NCBI RefSeq assembly: GCF_000428945.1
Contig: NZ_AUAX01000027.1
Span: 1-64,000 of the forward strand
DNA length: 64,000 bases
Reading direction: 5' to 3'
DNA from: Hamadaea tsunoensis DSM 44101
GTDB lineage: Bacteria > Actinomycetota > Actinomycetes > Mycobacteriales > Micromonosporaceae
The position numbers and the translations under genes are program-made. The notes beneath the pieces are model-generated. The model did no database searches, had not been told where the DNA came from, and worked only from the letters and a program-made list of their open reading frames with translations. Shown here piece by piece: positions 1 to 8,522 of the stretch (position 1 is the first letter of the stretch; every line of letters begins with the position of its first letter).

Positions 1-1215
1 CAACCCCCACGACCGACAACCAGACTTCATCCCACCCAAACACCTCGACCCACTCCAACGACCACGCCGCAACAACCTCCACCGGCGAACATGAGACCCA
101 AGACCAACCGTTCCTCCCGTATCGACTGCTCGTCACCGGCAGCCGGGTCGCCAGGTCGTATCCGGCCGGTGCCGGTGCCGGTGCCGGTGCGGTGCGCTAC
201 GAATCGCGTGTCCTGTGCGAGATTGCAGACGCCGCTGCCATGGTTCCACGCTGACGCGTGGCCGGAAGGCGCTCGATCACCAACGTCCTCGTCCAGGAGT
301 AACCATTCGCCGCTCAACCCGTCCTGCAGAGTGGCAAGCATGCCAGCGGGGGGCGCCACAGCAGCCCGGGTGAGGCCCGGGAAGCAAGCACACCCGGGCC
401 GGCAGAGCCTTCTCACCGACGCGACCCCACCAGCGTGACCTCACCGGTGCAGCCTCATCGGCCAGACCGTTACCCCGCAACGCATGCACCAAGGAGGAGC
501 CCCTCCCCGAACTACGCGTCGCACCTGTGCGAACTCGCCCGGATCAGCGCCTGGATGCCACCACACCCCGGCCGCCGCCGCGCAGCCACCGCCGCCACGC
601 AGTCGCCGTCGCAACGCAGCCACCGTCGCCACGCGGCCGCCGACAGCCGCCTGCATGTCCTTGCCCCGCCAGTTCTCCATAGGTACGCGGCTGCCAGCGG
701 CGCTCGTCGACGCTGGCCTCATGCTGGCCGCACCGTGTCGTCGTGATCGCGGCGGCGGTCGGATTCGCCCGACGCCACACGCACGTCGGCTGCCTCAGGC
801 TCACCGAGACCGGCCGGGCGCTCGGCCGCCTGGTCCTCGCCGACCGTCATCGCTGCCGTGATCGCCCGCCTGTCATCGCTGCCGTGATCGCCCGCCTGTC
901 ATCGCTGACGTGACCGCTGCCGTCCTGGCCTCACTGCTGGTGAGGGTGCTGCGGCACGACCTCAGTGACGGCACGGCCTCACTGACCACGACCTCACCGA
1001 CGGCACGGCCCCTGGTGACGGCAGAGCCCTGGTGACGGCAGGCGGCGTCCGCCATCACCCCCTTGTCGCCGGCGGCCCGGTCCGCGTCGCTGGTTACGCT
1101 GCGGCCGCGTACCCGCTGCGGCTCCGCGAGGTCACCGACGTGCTCGGCGGGCGGGTCTGCTGGTCCGGGCGAATCCGCGGGCGCGTGCGCCGCCGAGCTC
1201 TCCCACCGGCCGGCC
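1..1215. other. Gene-poor stretch with short tandem repeats
   Basis: No frame here looks like a real protein. The open frames on both strands are arginine/proline-rich, overlap each other and carry no recognisable domain. The stretch holds a GCCGGT hexamer repeated four times (165-188) and a 26-base unit repeated about 2.4 times (846-908), followed by looser repeats of 'cctcac' and 'ggtgacggca' up to about 1040. It could be eroded coding sequence or a true intergenic spacer downstream of the leftward operon that ends at 1216. I see no promoter or RNA gene I can defend. Confidence 0.6.
846..908. repeat. 26-base tandem repeat, 2.4 copies
   Basis: The unit beginning GTCATCGCTGCCGTGATCGC occupies 846-871 and again 872-897. 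A third partial copy starts at 898 and decays after about 11 bases. The copies are identical, which suggests recent slippage or selection. There are no unique spacers, so this is not a CRISPR array. Confidence 0.85.
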
Positions 1216-2265
1216 TTACGCCGTCACCGCCAGCTCGTCCGGCTCGATGCCGTGCTGGAACGCCTCGCCGGACGCGTACCGGCGCAGTTCGTCGAGGGCC
1301 GCCCGCACCATTCGGCCGAGTTCGTTGCCCAGCGATCCGGCCACATGCGGGGTCAGCAGCACGTTCGGCAGGTCCCACAGCGGCGACTCCGGTGCCGGCG
1401 GCTCCGGGTCGGTCACGTCGAGGATCGCGTACAGGCGGCCGGTCAGGAGCTGTTCGGTCAACGCGTCGGTGTCCACAAGAGATCCCCGCGCCGTGTTGAT
1501 CAGCGTCGCGCCGTCGCGCATCAGCGCCAGCCGCCGCCGGTCGAACATGTGGTAGGTCGCCGGCAGTTGCGGCGCGTGGATGCTCACGATGTCGCTCGCC
1601 GCGATCAGATCGTCGAGCTCCACCAGCTCCGCGCCGAGCGCCCGCGCGTCGTCCGGCTCCACATAAGGATCATGCAGGAGTACGCGTACCTCGAAGTGCC
1701 GCAGGAGTTCCGCCACGCGCCGGCCGACCCGGGAGGCGCCGACGAGGCCGACCACCCGTTCGTAGTTGCCCATCGCCGGGAAGGCTGCGGACACGTCGAC
1801 CGACCCCCGTGCACGGCGGAACTCCTGCGCCGTCTCCAGTACGCGCTTGCCCGCGAACAGGATGGCGGCCAGGGCGTACTCGGCGACGGGGACCGCGTTG
1901 GCCTCGGCGACCGAGGTGACGACGATCCCGCGGGCGAAGACGGCGTCGGTGACGTGGCCCTTGACGGTTCCGGCGGCGTGCACGACCGCGCGCAGGGCCG
2001 GCATGCGCGCCAGCGCGGCCTCGTCGATCGGCGGGCAGCCCCAGCCGGTGAGCAGCACCTCGACGGAGGCGAGCGCGTCGGCGAGCGCGGGGTCGGCGAA
2101 GTCCGTCACGATCCGGGCCGGATCCACCTCACCGGCGTCCGCCAGCTCGGCCAGCAGCCGCTCGGTGAAGAGGATCTGCCGCGTCCGCTCCGACATGGCG
2201 AGCAGGGTGGCCGGCTTGTGCACGGCGGACGGCGAGGCAGGGGTAGACGAAACAGCAGTAGACAC
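1216..2265 (-). CDS. D-isomer-specific 2-hydroxyacid dehydrogenase
   Basis: NAD(P)-dependent 2-hydroxyacid dehydrogenase of the SerA/phosphoglycerate dehydrogenase superfamily, 349 aa from a GTG start 4 bases after the preceding stop. The cofactor loop reads GLVGASRVGR, so the second glycine of GxGxxG is replaced by serine. The three catalytic positions are visible: Arg in NTARGSLVDTDAL, Glu in DVTDPEPPAPES and His in LLTPHVAGS. An internal ATG at 2196 (MSERTRQ) is an alternative start and would remove a poorly conserved 23-residue N-terminus. It is the last gene of the sugar-uptake operon, which suggests it oxidises or reduces a uronate or aldonate derived from the imported sugar. The substrate is not determinable from sequence. 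Confidence 0.9.
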   Translation of the reverse strand: MSTAVSSTPASPSAVHKPATLLAMSERTRQILFTERLLAELADAGEVDPARIVTDFADPALADALASVEVLLTGWGCPPIDEAALARMPALRAVVHAAGTVKGHVTDAVFARGIVVTSVAEANAVPVAEYALAAILFAGKRVLETAQEFRRARGSVDVSAAFPAMGNYERVVGLVGASRVGRRVAELLRHFEVRVLLHDPYVEPDDARALGAELVELDDLIAASDIVSIHAPQLPATYHMFDRRRLALMRDGATLINTARGSLVDTDALTEQLLTGRLYAILDVTDPEPPAPESPLWDLPNVLLTPHVAGSLGNELGRMVRAALDELRRYASGEAFQHGIEPDELAVTA

Positions 2266-2269
2266 GGGG

Positions 2270-2959
2270 TCAGGCCTTCTTGTGGGTCAGGTGCGGGACC
2301 GGGCCGAGCGCGGCGCGCAGCGCGAACCGGCTGTTGGCCCAGACCACGTAGAGCAGAGGAGTGGCCGCGAGGCCCAGGGCGATCGCCGGCCGGCTGGTGA
2401 ACAGCAGTTCCAGCAGCACCAGCACGCCGAACGAGACGGCCGTGAGGTACCAGTGCCGCACCGCGAGGTAGACCGAGGCCCGGGCCGCGTCGCGTACGCG
2501 TACACCCGGCTTCTCGGCGAGCACGACCAGCGCGAGCAGGGCGGTGGCCGCGGTGAGGACCATGAGGACGGCCAGGACCGGGATCGCGGCCGCGCCGATC
2601 GGCTTGCCCCAGGCGAGCCTGATGTCGACGCCGAGCACGACGAGCGCGCCGGTGGTGAGGGCGCCCGCGGTGGCGGCCCGCTTCCAGGTGGCCGCCCAGG
2701 CCCGGACGAACGTACGCGCGACCGCGGTGGACCGGGTGCCGGAGTAGTCGGCCAGGACGGCGAAGGCGGCGCAGACCGCCGGCGCGCACAGCGGCGCGAC
2801 GAGCGCGAGCAGCGGCCAGGAGCGCACCGGGTCGGTCAGGACGAGCCCGGCGACCAGCGGCGAGCAGCCGACGAGCAGCAGGAGGTTCGTCATCAGGGTG
2901 AGGTAGACCAGGTCGAAGAGGGTGCCGATGGTCTGGTGCTTCAGCCCGGGAATCCGCAT
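2270..2959 (-). CDS. DUF624 (YesL-like) membrane protein
   Basis: A 229-aa integral membrane protein with about five hydrophobic segments, among them LVYLTLMTNLLLLVGCSP near residues 18-35 and pairs near 100-140 and 165-200. It fits the DUF624/YesL family, which is repeatedly found beside ABC sugar permeases in uronide and rhamnogalacturonan loci of Firmicutes and actinobacteria. Its biochemical role is not known. It starts 3 bases after the permease gene ends and is followed at once by the dehydrogenase, so it is surely co-transcribed with the transporter. Confidence 0.85.
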   Translation of the reverse strand: MRIPGLKHQTIGTLFDLVYLTLMTNLLLLVGCSPLVAGLVLTDPVRSWPLLALVAPLCAPAVCAAFAVLADYSGTRSTAVARTFVRAWAATWKRAATAGALTTGALVVLGVDIRLAWGKPIGAAAIPVLAVLMVLTAATALLALVVLAEKPGVRVRDAARASVYLAVRHWYLTAVSFGVLVLLELLFTSRPAIALGLAATPLLYVVWANSRFALRAALGPVPHLTHKKA

Positions 2960-2962
2960 GGC

Positions 2963-3856
2963 CTATCCCTTCAGTCCGGTCGTGGCGATGCCCTCGATGA
3001 AGTACCGCTGGCCGACCAGGAAGATGAGCGCGATCGGCAGCACCGACAGCACCGAACCCGTCATGATCAGCGCGTACTCGGCGTTGTACTCGTTGATGAA
3101 CGAGCGCAGGCCGATCTGGATCGTCCACAGGCTCGGATCGCGCAGGTACAGCAGCGGCCCGAGGTAGTCGTTCCAGGTGTTGACGAAGGTCAGCAGGGTG
3201 AGGCTGGCCAGCGCCGGCATCGACAGCGGCAGCATGATCCGCCGCCAGATGCCGTACTCGCTCATCCCGTCCATCCGGGCCGCCTCGGAGAGGTCGTTCG
3301 GGATGGTCTCGTAGTACTGCTTCATCAGGAACACGCCGAAGGCGCTGAACGCCTGCAGGGCGATGATCGACCACAGCGTGTTCGACAGGTGCAGCTTCGA
3401 CATGAGGATGAACTGCGGGATCATGTACGACTGCCACGGCACCGCGATCGTCCCGATGTACGCCAGGAACAGCAGATCGCGACCCGGGAAGCGCACCTTC
3501 GCGAACCCGTACGCGGCGAAGCTGCCGGTGAAGACCTGCAGGGCGCTGACCGCCACCGACAGGATCAGGGTGTTCTTCAGCCACGTCACCATGTGCGACT
3601 TGCGCCAGATGTCGAGGTAGTTCTCCCAGACGACGGTCTTGGGCACCCATTGGATGGGAGTCGTGTAGACCTCGTTGTTCGTCTTCAGCGACGAGACGAC
3701 CATCCAGTAGAACGGCAGCAGCAGCGCGAGCGCGGCGACGACCAGCAGGGCGTACCCGATGATCCGGCCGGTCCGGCTCAACCGCCGGCGGCGGGTCGCG
3801 CGGTGGTTCAGCAGCAGCGCGGTCTCGGCCTGCGCGGGGCGTACGGCGGTGTCCAT
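2963..3856 (-). CDS. Carbohydrate ABC transporter permease (MalG/UgpE type)
   Basis: Inner-membrane subunit of a sugar importer of the CUT1 class, 297 aa. The N-terminus is cytoplasmic, followed by IIGYALLVVAALALLLPF as the first membrane segment. The EAA loop that contacts the ATPase is present (DLSEAARMDGMSEYGIWRRI). The ATG at 3856 overlaps the upstream stop (TGATG), so translation is coupled to the MalF-type partner. No ATPase gene lies in the locus, as is usual for actinobacterial CUT1 systems that share an MsiK-type ATPase encoded elsewhere. Confidence 0.95.
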   Translation of the reverse strand: MDTAVRPAQAETALLLNHRATRRRRLSRTGRIIGYALLVVAALALLLPFYWMVVSSLKTNNEVYTTPIQWVPKTVVWENYLDIWRKSHMVTWLKNTLILSVAVSALQVFTGSFAAYGFAKVRFPGRDLLFLAYIGTIAVPWQSYMIPQFILMSKLHLSNTLWSIIALQAFSAFGVFLMKQYYETIPNDLSEAARMDGMSEYGIWRRIMLPLSMPALASLTLLTFVNTWNDYLGPLLYLRDPSLWTIQIGLRSFINEYNAEYALIMTGSVLSVLPIALIFLVGQRYFIEGIATTGLKG

Positions 3857-4761
3857 CACGCGTTCCTCCGCTTGTTGACCAGGAACTGCACGACCGTGAC
3901 GAGGAAGCAGATCGCGAACAGCACGATCGAGATCGCCGAGGCGTACCCGAACTGGTTCTCCTGGAAGCCCTTCTGGTAGATGTACTGCGACAGCACCAGC
4001 GTGGACTGGCCGGGGCCGCCGTTGGTCAGCAGCAGGATCAGGTCGAAGACCTTGAAGCTGCCGATCGTGAGCATCACGGTCACGAAGAAGGTCGTCGGCC
4101 GCAGCGACGGGACCGTCACCGTCCAGAAGCGGTGCCAGGCGTTCGCGCCGTCCATCCGGGCCGCCTCGTACAGTTCGCCGGGGATCGTCTGCAGGCCGGC
4201 CAGGAAGATCAGCATGTAGTAGCCCATCTCCCGCCAGGTGCCCACGATGATCACGGCCGGCATCGACCCGTCGGCGGAGACCGTCCAGCCGGGGTTCCCC
4301 GAGAAGCCGAAGAAGTGCAGGATGTGGTTGATCGGGCCGTACTCCGGGCTGAACAGCATGTTCCAAACCTGCGCGGTCGCCACGATCGCGGCGATGTACG
4401 GGAAGAACGCGACCGTGCGGAAGAAGGCGACGCCGCGCAGCTTCCGGTTGAGCAGCAGGGCCAGGCCGAGCGACGCGACCATCGTCAGCGGGATGTGGAA
4501 CACCGTGTAGTAGAGCGTGTTGCGCAGCGCCGTCCAGAAGCTCGCGTCGTGCATCAGGCGCTGGAAGTTCGCCGGCCCCGTCCACTCGGCCAGGCCGAAC
4601 ACGTTCCAGTTGGTGAAGGCCAGGTAGAACAAGGCGAGCACGGGGACCAGCGTCAGCACCGCGAAGCCGACGAAGTTCGGCAGGATGAACGACCAGCCGA
4701 CCGCGGTGTCGCGCCACACCGTCCGGCGGCGCCGGGCGGGGGCCGGCAGCAGGGTTGCCAT
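3856..4761 (-). CDS. Carbohydrate ABC transporter permease (MalF/UgpA type)
   Basis: The partner membrane subunit, 301 aa from the ATG at 4761. That start is chosen because AGGAGG sits 8 bases upstream, whereas the frame extension further upstream has no signal. The protein begins MATLLPAPARRRR, then a membrane segment near residue 20 (VGWSFILPNFVGFAVLTLVPV). The EAA loop is visible as ELYEAARMDGANAWHRFW. A strong hairpin lies just upstream between this gene and the binding-protein gene, probably lowering permease expression relative to the lipoprotein. Confidence 0.95.
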   Translation of the reverse strand: MATLLPAPARRRRTVWRDTAVGWSFILPNFVGFAVLTLVPVLALFYLAFTNWNVFGLAEWTGPANFQRLMHDASFWTALRNTLYYTVFHIPLTMVASLGLALLLNRKLRGVAFFRTVAFFPYIAAIVATAQVWNMLFSPEYGPINHILHFFGFSGNPGWTVSADGSMPAVIIVGTWREMGYYMLIFLAGLQTIPGELYEAARMDGANAWHRFWTVTVPSLRPTTFFVTVMLTIGSFKVFDLILLLTNGGPGQSTLVLSQYIYQKGFQENQFGYASAISIVLFAICFLVTVVQFLVNKRRNA

Positions 4762-4785
4762 GGGGGATGCCTCCTGAGGATCGGG

Positions 4786-4840
4786 CCCGGCCGGCGGTAC
4801 GCGGCACGCGGGGGACACGCGCCGCGTACCGCCGGCCGGG
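4786..4840 (-). terminator. 20-base perfect inverted repeat between binding protein and permeases
   Basis: Arms 4786-4805 and 4821-4840 are perfectly complementary over 20 bases with a 15-base loop (CCCGGCCGGCGGTACGCGGC on the plus strand). The hairpin falls in the 91-base gap after the solute-binding protein stop. No U-run follows. It most likely acts as an attenuator or 3' mRNA-stabilising stem that keeps binding-protein mRNA more abundant than permease mRNA. Confidence 0.75.
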
Positions 4841-4852
4841 CTGAAGCGGGCG

Positions 4853-6157
4853 CTACGAGTTGAGGACCTCGTTCTTGGCGCGCTTCTGGGCGTCGCCGAT
4901 GGCGCCGTCGACGTCCTTGCTGCCCGACAGCACCGCCGAGTGCAGGTCGTTGAGAACGTTCTGCAGGCCGGCCGTGTACTTCGAGACCGGGTTCTCCGGC
5001 TTCGTGTCGTGCTTGGCGAACGCGAACTTCGACAGGTCGTCGGTCGGCATGCCCTTCAGGCCGAAGAAGTCGTCGGCCACCGCCGCGCTGGCGGCCGGGG
5101 TGATGCCGATCGCGGCCAGCGACTTCGCGCCCTGCGTCCCCGCCGCGTACGCGAGGAACGCCTTGGCCGCCGCGACCTTCTCCTTCTTGATCTTGGGGTT
5201 GATGCCGAGGCCGGTCGGGTCGCCGAAGGTCACCGGGGTGGCCGACGTGCCCGTGGTGCTGGCGTCGAACTGCGGCGCCGGGGCCAGGCCCCAGTCGAAC
5301 GCGTCCGCGTCGCCCTTGGCCTGCTGGGACAGCAGCGTGGCGATGTACCAGGTGCCCATGGGCATCATGGCCGCCTGCTGCTTGCCGAACTCCGCCTGGT
5401 AGGTCAGCTTGTTCGTGGTCGCCGTGCCGTAGCTCGGCTGGGCGCCGGCCGTCTGCAGGTCGAGCGCGCGCTGGTAGTACGGCTTGAGGTAGGAGAAGTC
5501 ACCGCTCTGCAGGCTGGCGCCGGGCGTCTGGGCCAGCGCGAAGCCCTGCACCGTCGACTGCCACGTGTGCTGGTAGTCGCCGGTCGCCTTGGAGCCGGCC
5601 GTCTTCAGGGCCGCGGTGAGCGACTTCGAGACCTCGGCGTACTTGTCCCAGGTCCAGGAGCCGTCCGGGTACGCGACCTTCGCCTTGTCGAACAGCGCCT
5701 TGTTGTAGAACAGGACCCACGAGTCCTGCCGGTACGGGATCGCGTACGTCTTGCCGTCGACCTGGTAGCCGGACAGGCCGCCCGGCGAGCTGGTCAGCCC
5801 CTTGGCCACGTCGGAGACGTCGAGCAGCTGACCGCCGGCCTGGTACGTGTAGAACATCTTCAGGTTCTTCTGCACGTAGACGTCCGGCGCCGACCCGGCC
5901 GCCAGGTCGGCGGTCATCTGGGTGTCGTAGTTGCTGGCGTCGTACTCCTTGAGCTCCACCGTGATGTTCGGGTTCGCGGTGTGGAAGCCGTCCGCCAGCG
6001 TCTTGAACTCCGGCGTGGTCGACAGGCTCCAGCCCGCCAACGTGATGCTGACCGGGCCGGTCGGCATCGTCTCAGGGGTGTCGGAGCTGCTGCAACCGGT
6101 CAACGCGAGAGACGCGGCCAGGCCGAGTCCGAGCACGGCCGTTATTGCGCGCTTCAT
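4853..6157 (-). CDS. Sugar-binding lipoprotein of ABC transporter
   Basis: Extracellular solute-binding protein (family 1), 434 aa. A signal peptide ends in a lipobox (SLALTGCSSS, Cys at about residue 22), so the mature protein is lipid-anchored outside the membrane. Family features include ITVELKEYDASNYDTQMTAD in the N-terminal lobe and MPMGTWYIATLL in the hinge area. AAGGAGATAGAGAGG precedes the ATG at 6157. The gene lies 50 bases downstream of the DUF2264 gene and upstream of two permeases, so it defines substrate capture for the locus. The ligand is probably an unsaturated or acidic oligosaccharide, which is an inference from the neighbours. Confidence 0.95.
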   Translation of the reverse strand: MKRAITAVLGLGLAASLALTGCSSSDTPETMPTGPVSITLAGWSLSTTPEFKTLADGFHTANPNITVELKEYDASNYDTQMTADLAAGSAPDVYVQKNLKMFYTYQAGGQLLDVSDVAKGLTSSPGGLSGYQVDGKTYAIPYRQDSWVLFYNKALFDKAKVAYPDGSWTWDKYAEVSKSLTAALKTAGSKATGDYQHTWQSTVQGFALAQTPGASLQSGDFSYLKPYYQRALDLQTAGAQPSYGTATTNKLTYQAEFGKQQAAMMPMGTWYIATLLSQQAKGDADAFDWGLAPAPQFDASTTGTSATPVTFGDPTGLGINPKIKKEKVAAAKAFLAYAAGTQGAKSLAAIGITPAASAAVADDFFGLKGMPTDDLSKFAFAKHDTKPENPVSKYTAGLQNVLNDLHSAVLSGSKDVDGAIGDAQKRAKNEVLNS

Positions 6158-6207
6158 CCTCTCTATCTCCTTCGGGACGGGGCCAAAGTGGGGGTGGCCC
6201 TATGGAA

Positions 6208-8208
6208 CTACCTGGGGGATCTCCTGGGAGCACGGAGAAGTCGGTGGGTGCTGGAAAGTCCGTCCGGCCAGCGGACGGTGACGTCCGCGCCGTCGCCGTC
6301 GCCGCCGCCGTCGTCGCCGTCACCGCCGGGCCGGATCGCGATGTCGGCCGCACCGGGCGCCGTCTCGCGGGAAGGTTCGCGGGACAGCTCGATGAACACC
6401 GCCGTCCAGACGCGTACGCGCGCCGGGAAGTCGATCCACGGGACGTGCACGGGACCGCCGAGCGGGCCGCCGTCCTCGTGGACCTCGACACCGGGGGTAC
6501 CTTCGGCCGAAGCCATGTGCGACAACAGATCCGCGGCGCGGACCGTGACCGAGCCGGACGTCGTGGCGACCGTTGCCGGGCCGGCGACCGGCCAGCCGCC
6601 GAACCGCAGCCGCAGATCCTGTGCCGCGACGCTCTCGTCGAGGTCGTCGACGTACGCGACGCGGACCTCCCACGCGGCGCGTACCAGGGAATAGGTCGTG
6701 AGGGTTCCGGCCGGCCGGAACCGCCCAGCGCGACCGCTCCCATGGTCACGCTGGGCGGGGCCGGGATCGACCCAGTGCGCCGCGGCCGTGGAACCCGCCA
6801 CGGCGACTGGAGGCAGGCCGGGCTGGACCCCGACGGTCAGGGTGCGCATGCCGGCGCGGTGCGTCGATCGTCCGAAGTGGTCGATCAGCGTCACCGACTG
6901 GTCGGTCGGCGTGCTCCAGCCGCGCTCGTCGAGCACGGGGCACGTCGCGGTCGAGTAGCCGAGGCGCGCGTACAGCGGGGAGTCGCCGACCTCGGCACCC
7001 TCGACGGCGTGGTCGGTGCCGTGGTTGACGACCCGCACGATGCCGTCGCCGCGCGCGCTCGCGACGACCCAGCCGGGGGCCTCGACGGCGCGCAGGATGT
7101 CGGTCCGCTCGGCGGGCAGCGGCCGCACCGGGTCCGTCCACACGGGATGCTCCGGCGGCAGCGCGATGCCGAGGAATCCGAGGCTGCCCCAGTAGGGCGA
7201 GCCCGGCCCGGAGTACGCCTGGGCGAGCCGGGGCCACGCGTCGTGCCAGCCGAGGCTGAGCAGGCCGCGCTCGTCGGGGGCGCCGTGGGCGGCGAAGTGG
7301 CCGACGATCGCGCCCGCGGCGTGCCGCAGGAGACCCGGCGCCACCGACGGTACGCCGGCGAAGGCGCCGACCCAGAAGGGCGCGGCCGCGGCGAACCGGT
7401 AGATGAGGCTGCGGCCCTGCAGGAGCGGGGAGCCGTCGGCGCCGACGAGCTCGACGGCGTCCTGGAGGTAGCGGTCGAGGGCGGCGCGGTCGCGTTCCGC
7501 GCGCGGCACCGCGAGATCGGCGGCGCCGGCCATCCGCGCCCACATCGTCGGATAAAGGTGCAGCGCCCACCCGACATAGTGGTCGTACGCGCGCTCGGCC
7601 CCGTCCGACAGCCACCCGCCCCGGCGCTGGAACGTGTCGTGGGTGGCCAGGTCGGCGGCCATCTCGTCGAGCGAGAACGGGCCGCCGACCGAGCGCAGGA
7701 AGGTCTGCACCACCAGCCGGAACCACACCCAGTTGATCCGCGGATACGTGTCGTCGCCGACCGCCGGGGCCAGGTACGCGATCACCCGCTGCTGGACGGC
7801 GGCGTCCAGCCGGTCCCAGATCCACGGTCGCGTCAGGTCGAGCATCCAGGCCAGCGAGGCGGCCTCGACCTTCGCCTGCGGGTGCTCGTCGAGGCGTACC
7901 CAGCGGTCGGGCGCGGTGGGGTCGGTGCCGGTGGCGATGCCGCGGGCGTACCAGTCGATCAGATCGTCCACGCCGACACCCTGGGCGCCGGCGATGCGGA
8001 AGCCCGCGAGGAGGAAGGTGCGGGCGAAGCCCTCCAGCCCGTCCACGTCGCGGCCGTAGCCGCCCTCCGGTCCGGGCAGGACGATCCGGGCGTGGCCGGG
8101 CGACGCGTACCGCCGGGCGGCGGCGAGCAGGTCGTCGGCCGCAGCGAGCCAGGCATCCCGGTCAGCGTCGAATCGGACCGTGGAAAAGCGGCCGGTCGGC
8201 TCTGCCAC
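6208..8208 (-). CDS. DUF2264 family protein, probable glycan-active enzyme
   Basis: A 666-aa protein with the DUF2264 signature: helical N-terminal part rich in Trp, INWVWFRLVVQTFLRSVGGP near residue 150 and LLQGRSLIYRFAAAAPFWVG near residue 250, followed by a beta-rich C-terminal half. The family fold resembles alpha/alpha-toroid lyases and hydrolases and members occur beside polysaccharide lyases, but no activity is firmly assigned here. I chose GTG 8208, preceded by GAGGAG, because an upstream start at 8283 would place the N-terminus inside an operator-like site. No signal peptide is evident, suggesting cytoplasmic processing of imported fragments. It is the first gene of the leftward operon. 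Confidence 0.8.
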   Translation of the reverse strand: MAEPTGRFSTVRFDADRDAWLAAADDLLAAARRYASPGHARIVLPGPEGGYGRDVDGLEGFARTFLLAGFRIAGAQGVGVDDLIDWYARGIATGTDPTAPDRWVRLDEHPQAKVEAASLAWMLDLTRPWIWDRLDAAVQQRVIAYLAPAVGDDTYPRINWVWFRLVVQTFLRSVGGPFSLDEMAADLATHDTFQRRGGWLSDGAERAYDHYVGWALHLYPTMWARMAGAADLAVPRAERDRAALDRYLQDAVELVGADGSPLLQGRSLIYRFAAAAPFWVGAFAGVPSVAPGLLRHAAGAIVGHFAAHGAPDERGLLSLGWHDAWPRLAQAYSGPGSPYWGSLGFLGIALPPEHPVWTDPVRPLPAERTDILRAVEAPGWVVASARGDGIVRVVNHGTDHAVEGAEVGDSPLYARLGYSTATCPVLDERGWSTPTDQSVTLIDHFGRSTHRAGMRTLTVGVQPGLPPVAVAGSTAAAHWVDPGPAQRDHGSGRAGRFRPAGTLTTYSLVRAAWEVRVAYVDDLDESVAAQDLRLRFGGWPVAGPATVATTSGSVTVRAADLLSHMASAEGTPGVEVHEDGGPLGGPVHVPWIDFPARVRVWTAVFIELSREPSRETAPGAADIAIRPGGDGDDGGGDGDGADVTVRWPDGLSSTHRLLRAPRRSPR

Positions 8209-8271
8209 GTCGCTCCTCACCGTTCGCTGGATCGCCCTGTGTCCGGGCGGCGTCGTTCTGGTTTCGGAAGT

Positions 8272-8290
8272 AAAAACGATCACAATGGCT
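8272..8290 (+). promoter_or_regulatory. Degenerate copy of the DeoR-LacI operator motif
   Basis: AAAAACGATCACAATGGCT followed by C keeps the core CGATCACAA and a second half GGCTC ten bases later, matching the direct-repeat layout CGATC-ACAAA-CGATC of the better copies. It lies nearest the leftward start at 8208 and would suit repression of the leftward operon. Confidence 0.5.
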
Positions 8291-8313
8291 CATGTCAACG
8301 CCGTTATCCAACC

Positions 8314-8332
8314 GATACGATCACAAACGATC
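8314..8332 (+). promoter_or_regulatory. Operator-like site, copy 1
   Basis: GATACGATCACAAACGATC. Two CGATC half-sites repeat directly with a 10-base period, one helical turn, and the site matches copy 2 at 17 of 19 positions. Direct-repeat operators are common for DeoR-type proteins, and a DeoR-LacI hybrid is encoded at 10463. Binding is inferred. Confidence 0.7.
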
Positions 8333-8473
8333 GTCGTACGCCAAACCTGATCACAGAATTGGACTCCGCTGAGCGTTCCAGCTGCACACTGCGTGATCAC
8401 CTCACCACTGAGGCGATGTGAGCGGGGAAAACGGGGGCAGGGAATCGGCTCTTCCACGAGTCAGAAGTGATCT

Positions 8474-8492
8474 GATACGTTCACAAACGCTC
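8474..8492 (+). promoter_or_regulatory. Operator-like site, copy 2
   Basis: GATACGTTCACAAACGCTC, 17/19 identical to copy 1 and in the same orientation. It sits 31 bases before the ATG at 8523, where a bound repressor would block the heparinase-regulator transcript. Half-sites CGTTC and CGCTC keep the 10-base spacing. Confidence 0.7.
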
Positions 8493-8522
8493 ACGAGGGT
8501 TGCCGGCGAAACGAGGAGACGC

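Larger units (their letters stand above)
8209..8522. promoter_or_regulatory. Divergent promoter region of the polysaccharide locus
   Basis: The 314 bases between the DUF2264 and heparinase-like genes hold three related sites (8272-8290, 8314-8332, 8474-8492) listed separately. The AT content is visibly higher than in the flanks (around 8265-8360), as expected for promoters firing in both directions. No protein-coding frame is convincing here. Confidence 0.7.

Noticed and set aside
165-188. GCCGGT hexamer run as a phase-variation switch
   Set aside because: Six is a multiple of three, there are only four copies, and no gene is attached to it.
91-861. Several overlapping open frames in the first kilobase
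   Set aside because: Mutually overlapping, Arg/Pro/Ala-rich, no ribosome sites and no recognisable family.
6208-8283. Longer DUF2264 product starting at 8283
   Set aside because: That start lies inside an operator-like site and the extra residues are not family-like. GTG 8208 has a ribosome site.
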